Source: Pseudobutyrivibrio sp. ACV-2 (GTDB lineage Bacteria > Bacillota > Clostridia > Lachnospirales > Lachnospiraceae). Taken from it: a DNA stretch of 64,000 nt. Under the pieces are notes generated by a model, which had not been told where the DNA came from, did no database searches, and was given only the letters and a program-made list of their open reading frames with translations. How positions within the stretch are numbered: the first letter of the stretch is position 1; each line of letters opens with the position of its first letter. Location of the stretch: NCBI RefSeq assembly GCF_900107545.1, contig NZ_FNQZ01000007.1, positions 136,408-200,407 on the forward strand, read 5' to 3'. This document shows, piece by piece, positions 63,473 to 64,000 of this stretch. Both the position numbers and the translations under genes were made by a program.

Positions 63473-64000
63473 TGTATGACTACAATAAGGATGAAAACGT
63501 AGGTGGAGATGCACTGGATTATGGAAGGTCTGCAGTCAGTGAAGCTCATGAATTAACAAAAAAGCTGATTAAGAAGAAAATAAAACGAGCTCAAATTCAA
63601 AGAGAACAGGCTAAGGCTGCAGCAGAAGCAGGTAAACAATCTGCCAAAGCTACTGCCGAAGTTTCAAAGAAAGCAGCTGAGGAGGCAGCTAAAATCGGTA
63701 AGGCGTTATTTGATGCTGGTAGGAGATTGGTATCTTCATTAGTGGAGCTGATTATAGAAAATCCTATTATCGCTGTTATCTTAGTGGTTATTGTGGTATG
63801 TATTATTGTTCTTCACGTAGTAAAGGTTGATTTGCTTAGTCTGTTTGGTTCTATGAGTGAATCAGTAGTTGCTGGAACCTATACAGCTTATGATGAGGAT
63901 ATCATAGGTGTTAATTCTGATTATACAAAACTAGAGAAAGAACTTAGGAAAACAATAAATAATACAGAGTCAGATTTTCCTGGCTACGATGAGTATGAGT
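63472..64000 (+). CDS. CD1108-type mobile-element membrane protein, N-terminal part (runs off window)
   Basis: The frame begins at ATG 63472, overlapping the VirB4 stop, and stays open to the window end (176 codons). It starts MYDYNKDENVGGDALDYGRS, then an Ala/Lys-rich helical stretch with QREQAKAAAEAGKQSAKATA, one membrane helix (PIIAVILVVIVVCIIVLHVV) and the beginning of an extracellular domain. This matches the N-terminus of the VirB8-plus-peptidoglycan-hydrolase proteins that follow VirB4 in Tn1549-type elements; a wall-degrading CHAP or NlpC domain is expected beyond the window but is not seen. Confidence 0.75.
   Translation, partial: MYDYNKDENVGGDALDYGRSAVSEAHELTKKLIKKKIKRAQIQREQAKAAAEAGKQSAKATAEVSKKAAEEAAKIGKALFDAGRRLVSSLVELIIENPIIAVILVVIVVCIIVLHVVKVDLLSLFGSMSESVVAGTYTAYDEDIIGVNSDYTKLEKELRKTINNTESDFPGYDEYE

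Noticed and set aside
52044-64000. Integrase, relaxase or att direct repeat
   Set aside because: None is visible in the window; the element continues past the end, so its boundaries cannot be proved here.

Overview
The window looks like chromosomal DNA of a low-GC anaerobic Firmicute of the family Lachnospiraceae, plausibly Butyrivibrio or Pseudobutyrivibrio (genus is inference). The support is the combination of anaerobic-style cobalamin genes, a bifurcating NfnAB transhydrogenase, a CGAAC-N4-GTTC SOS box in front of recA, strong AGGAGG ribosome binding sites, and a Tn1549-type conjugative module of the kind common in gut and rumen clostridia.

1-8980 is the distal part of a long plus-strand cobalamin operon: the end of cobJ/cbiH, a CbiJ-CbiE-CbiT fusion, cbiA, cobT, cobU, cobS, a second mini-CobU, cobC, cbiB and cobD. 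It builds and amidates the corrin ring, makes the aminopropanol arm, and assembles and dephosphorylates the nucleotide loop. A long hairpin sits between the fusion gene and cbiA. 8997-9419 is an unrecognised minus-strand gene. 9692-12857 is a glucose-type PTS EIICBA gene with a terminator and candidate antiterminator (RAT) leader, followed by a BglG-family antiterminator gene. 13059-15184 holds two CobW/COG0523 GTPases, one with a large His-rich metal-binding loop and one fused to a YcgQ-like domain. 15302-17577 is nfnAB. An unlisted 41-residue ORF with its own consensus promoter lies at 17730-17855 on the minus strand. 18067-24940 is a tetR-led galactoside cluster (GH2, an unknown glycosyltransferase-like protein, GH36). 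It converges on a CLC channel gene.

26599-51055 is mostly housekeeping: a conserved multi-pass membrane protein of unknown role, an MBL-fold protein, an OGG-type DNA glycosylase, a small membrane protein, alaS, rpsU, prfC, recA-recX, rny, a Nudix hydrolase, an MCP with CheW, aroE-aroF on the minus strand, tRNA-Arg(CCG), an SH3-domain membrane protein, an RluF-type pseudouridine synthase, ligA and two tandem membrane GGDEF proteins. metA (51120-52043) is the last clearly chromosomal gene.

From about 52070 to the window end lies the replication/partition and transfer part of an integrative conjugative element or integrated plasmid: tandem 10-bp repeats, an operator-like repeat array, a DUF5688 protein, RepA_N initiator, ParA, ParB, a 40-residue protein, PcfB, VirD4, an AT-rich cargo gene, Maff2 pilin-like protein, a VirB6-like channel protein, a PrgI-VirB4 fusion and the start of a CD1108-type protein. 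The integrase and the right end are outside the window.
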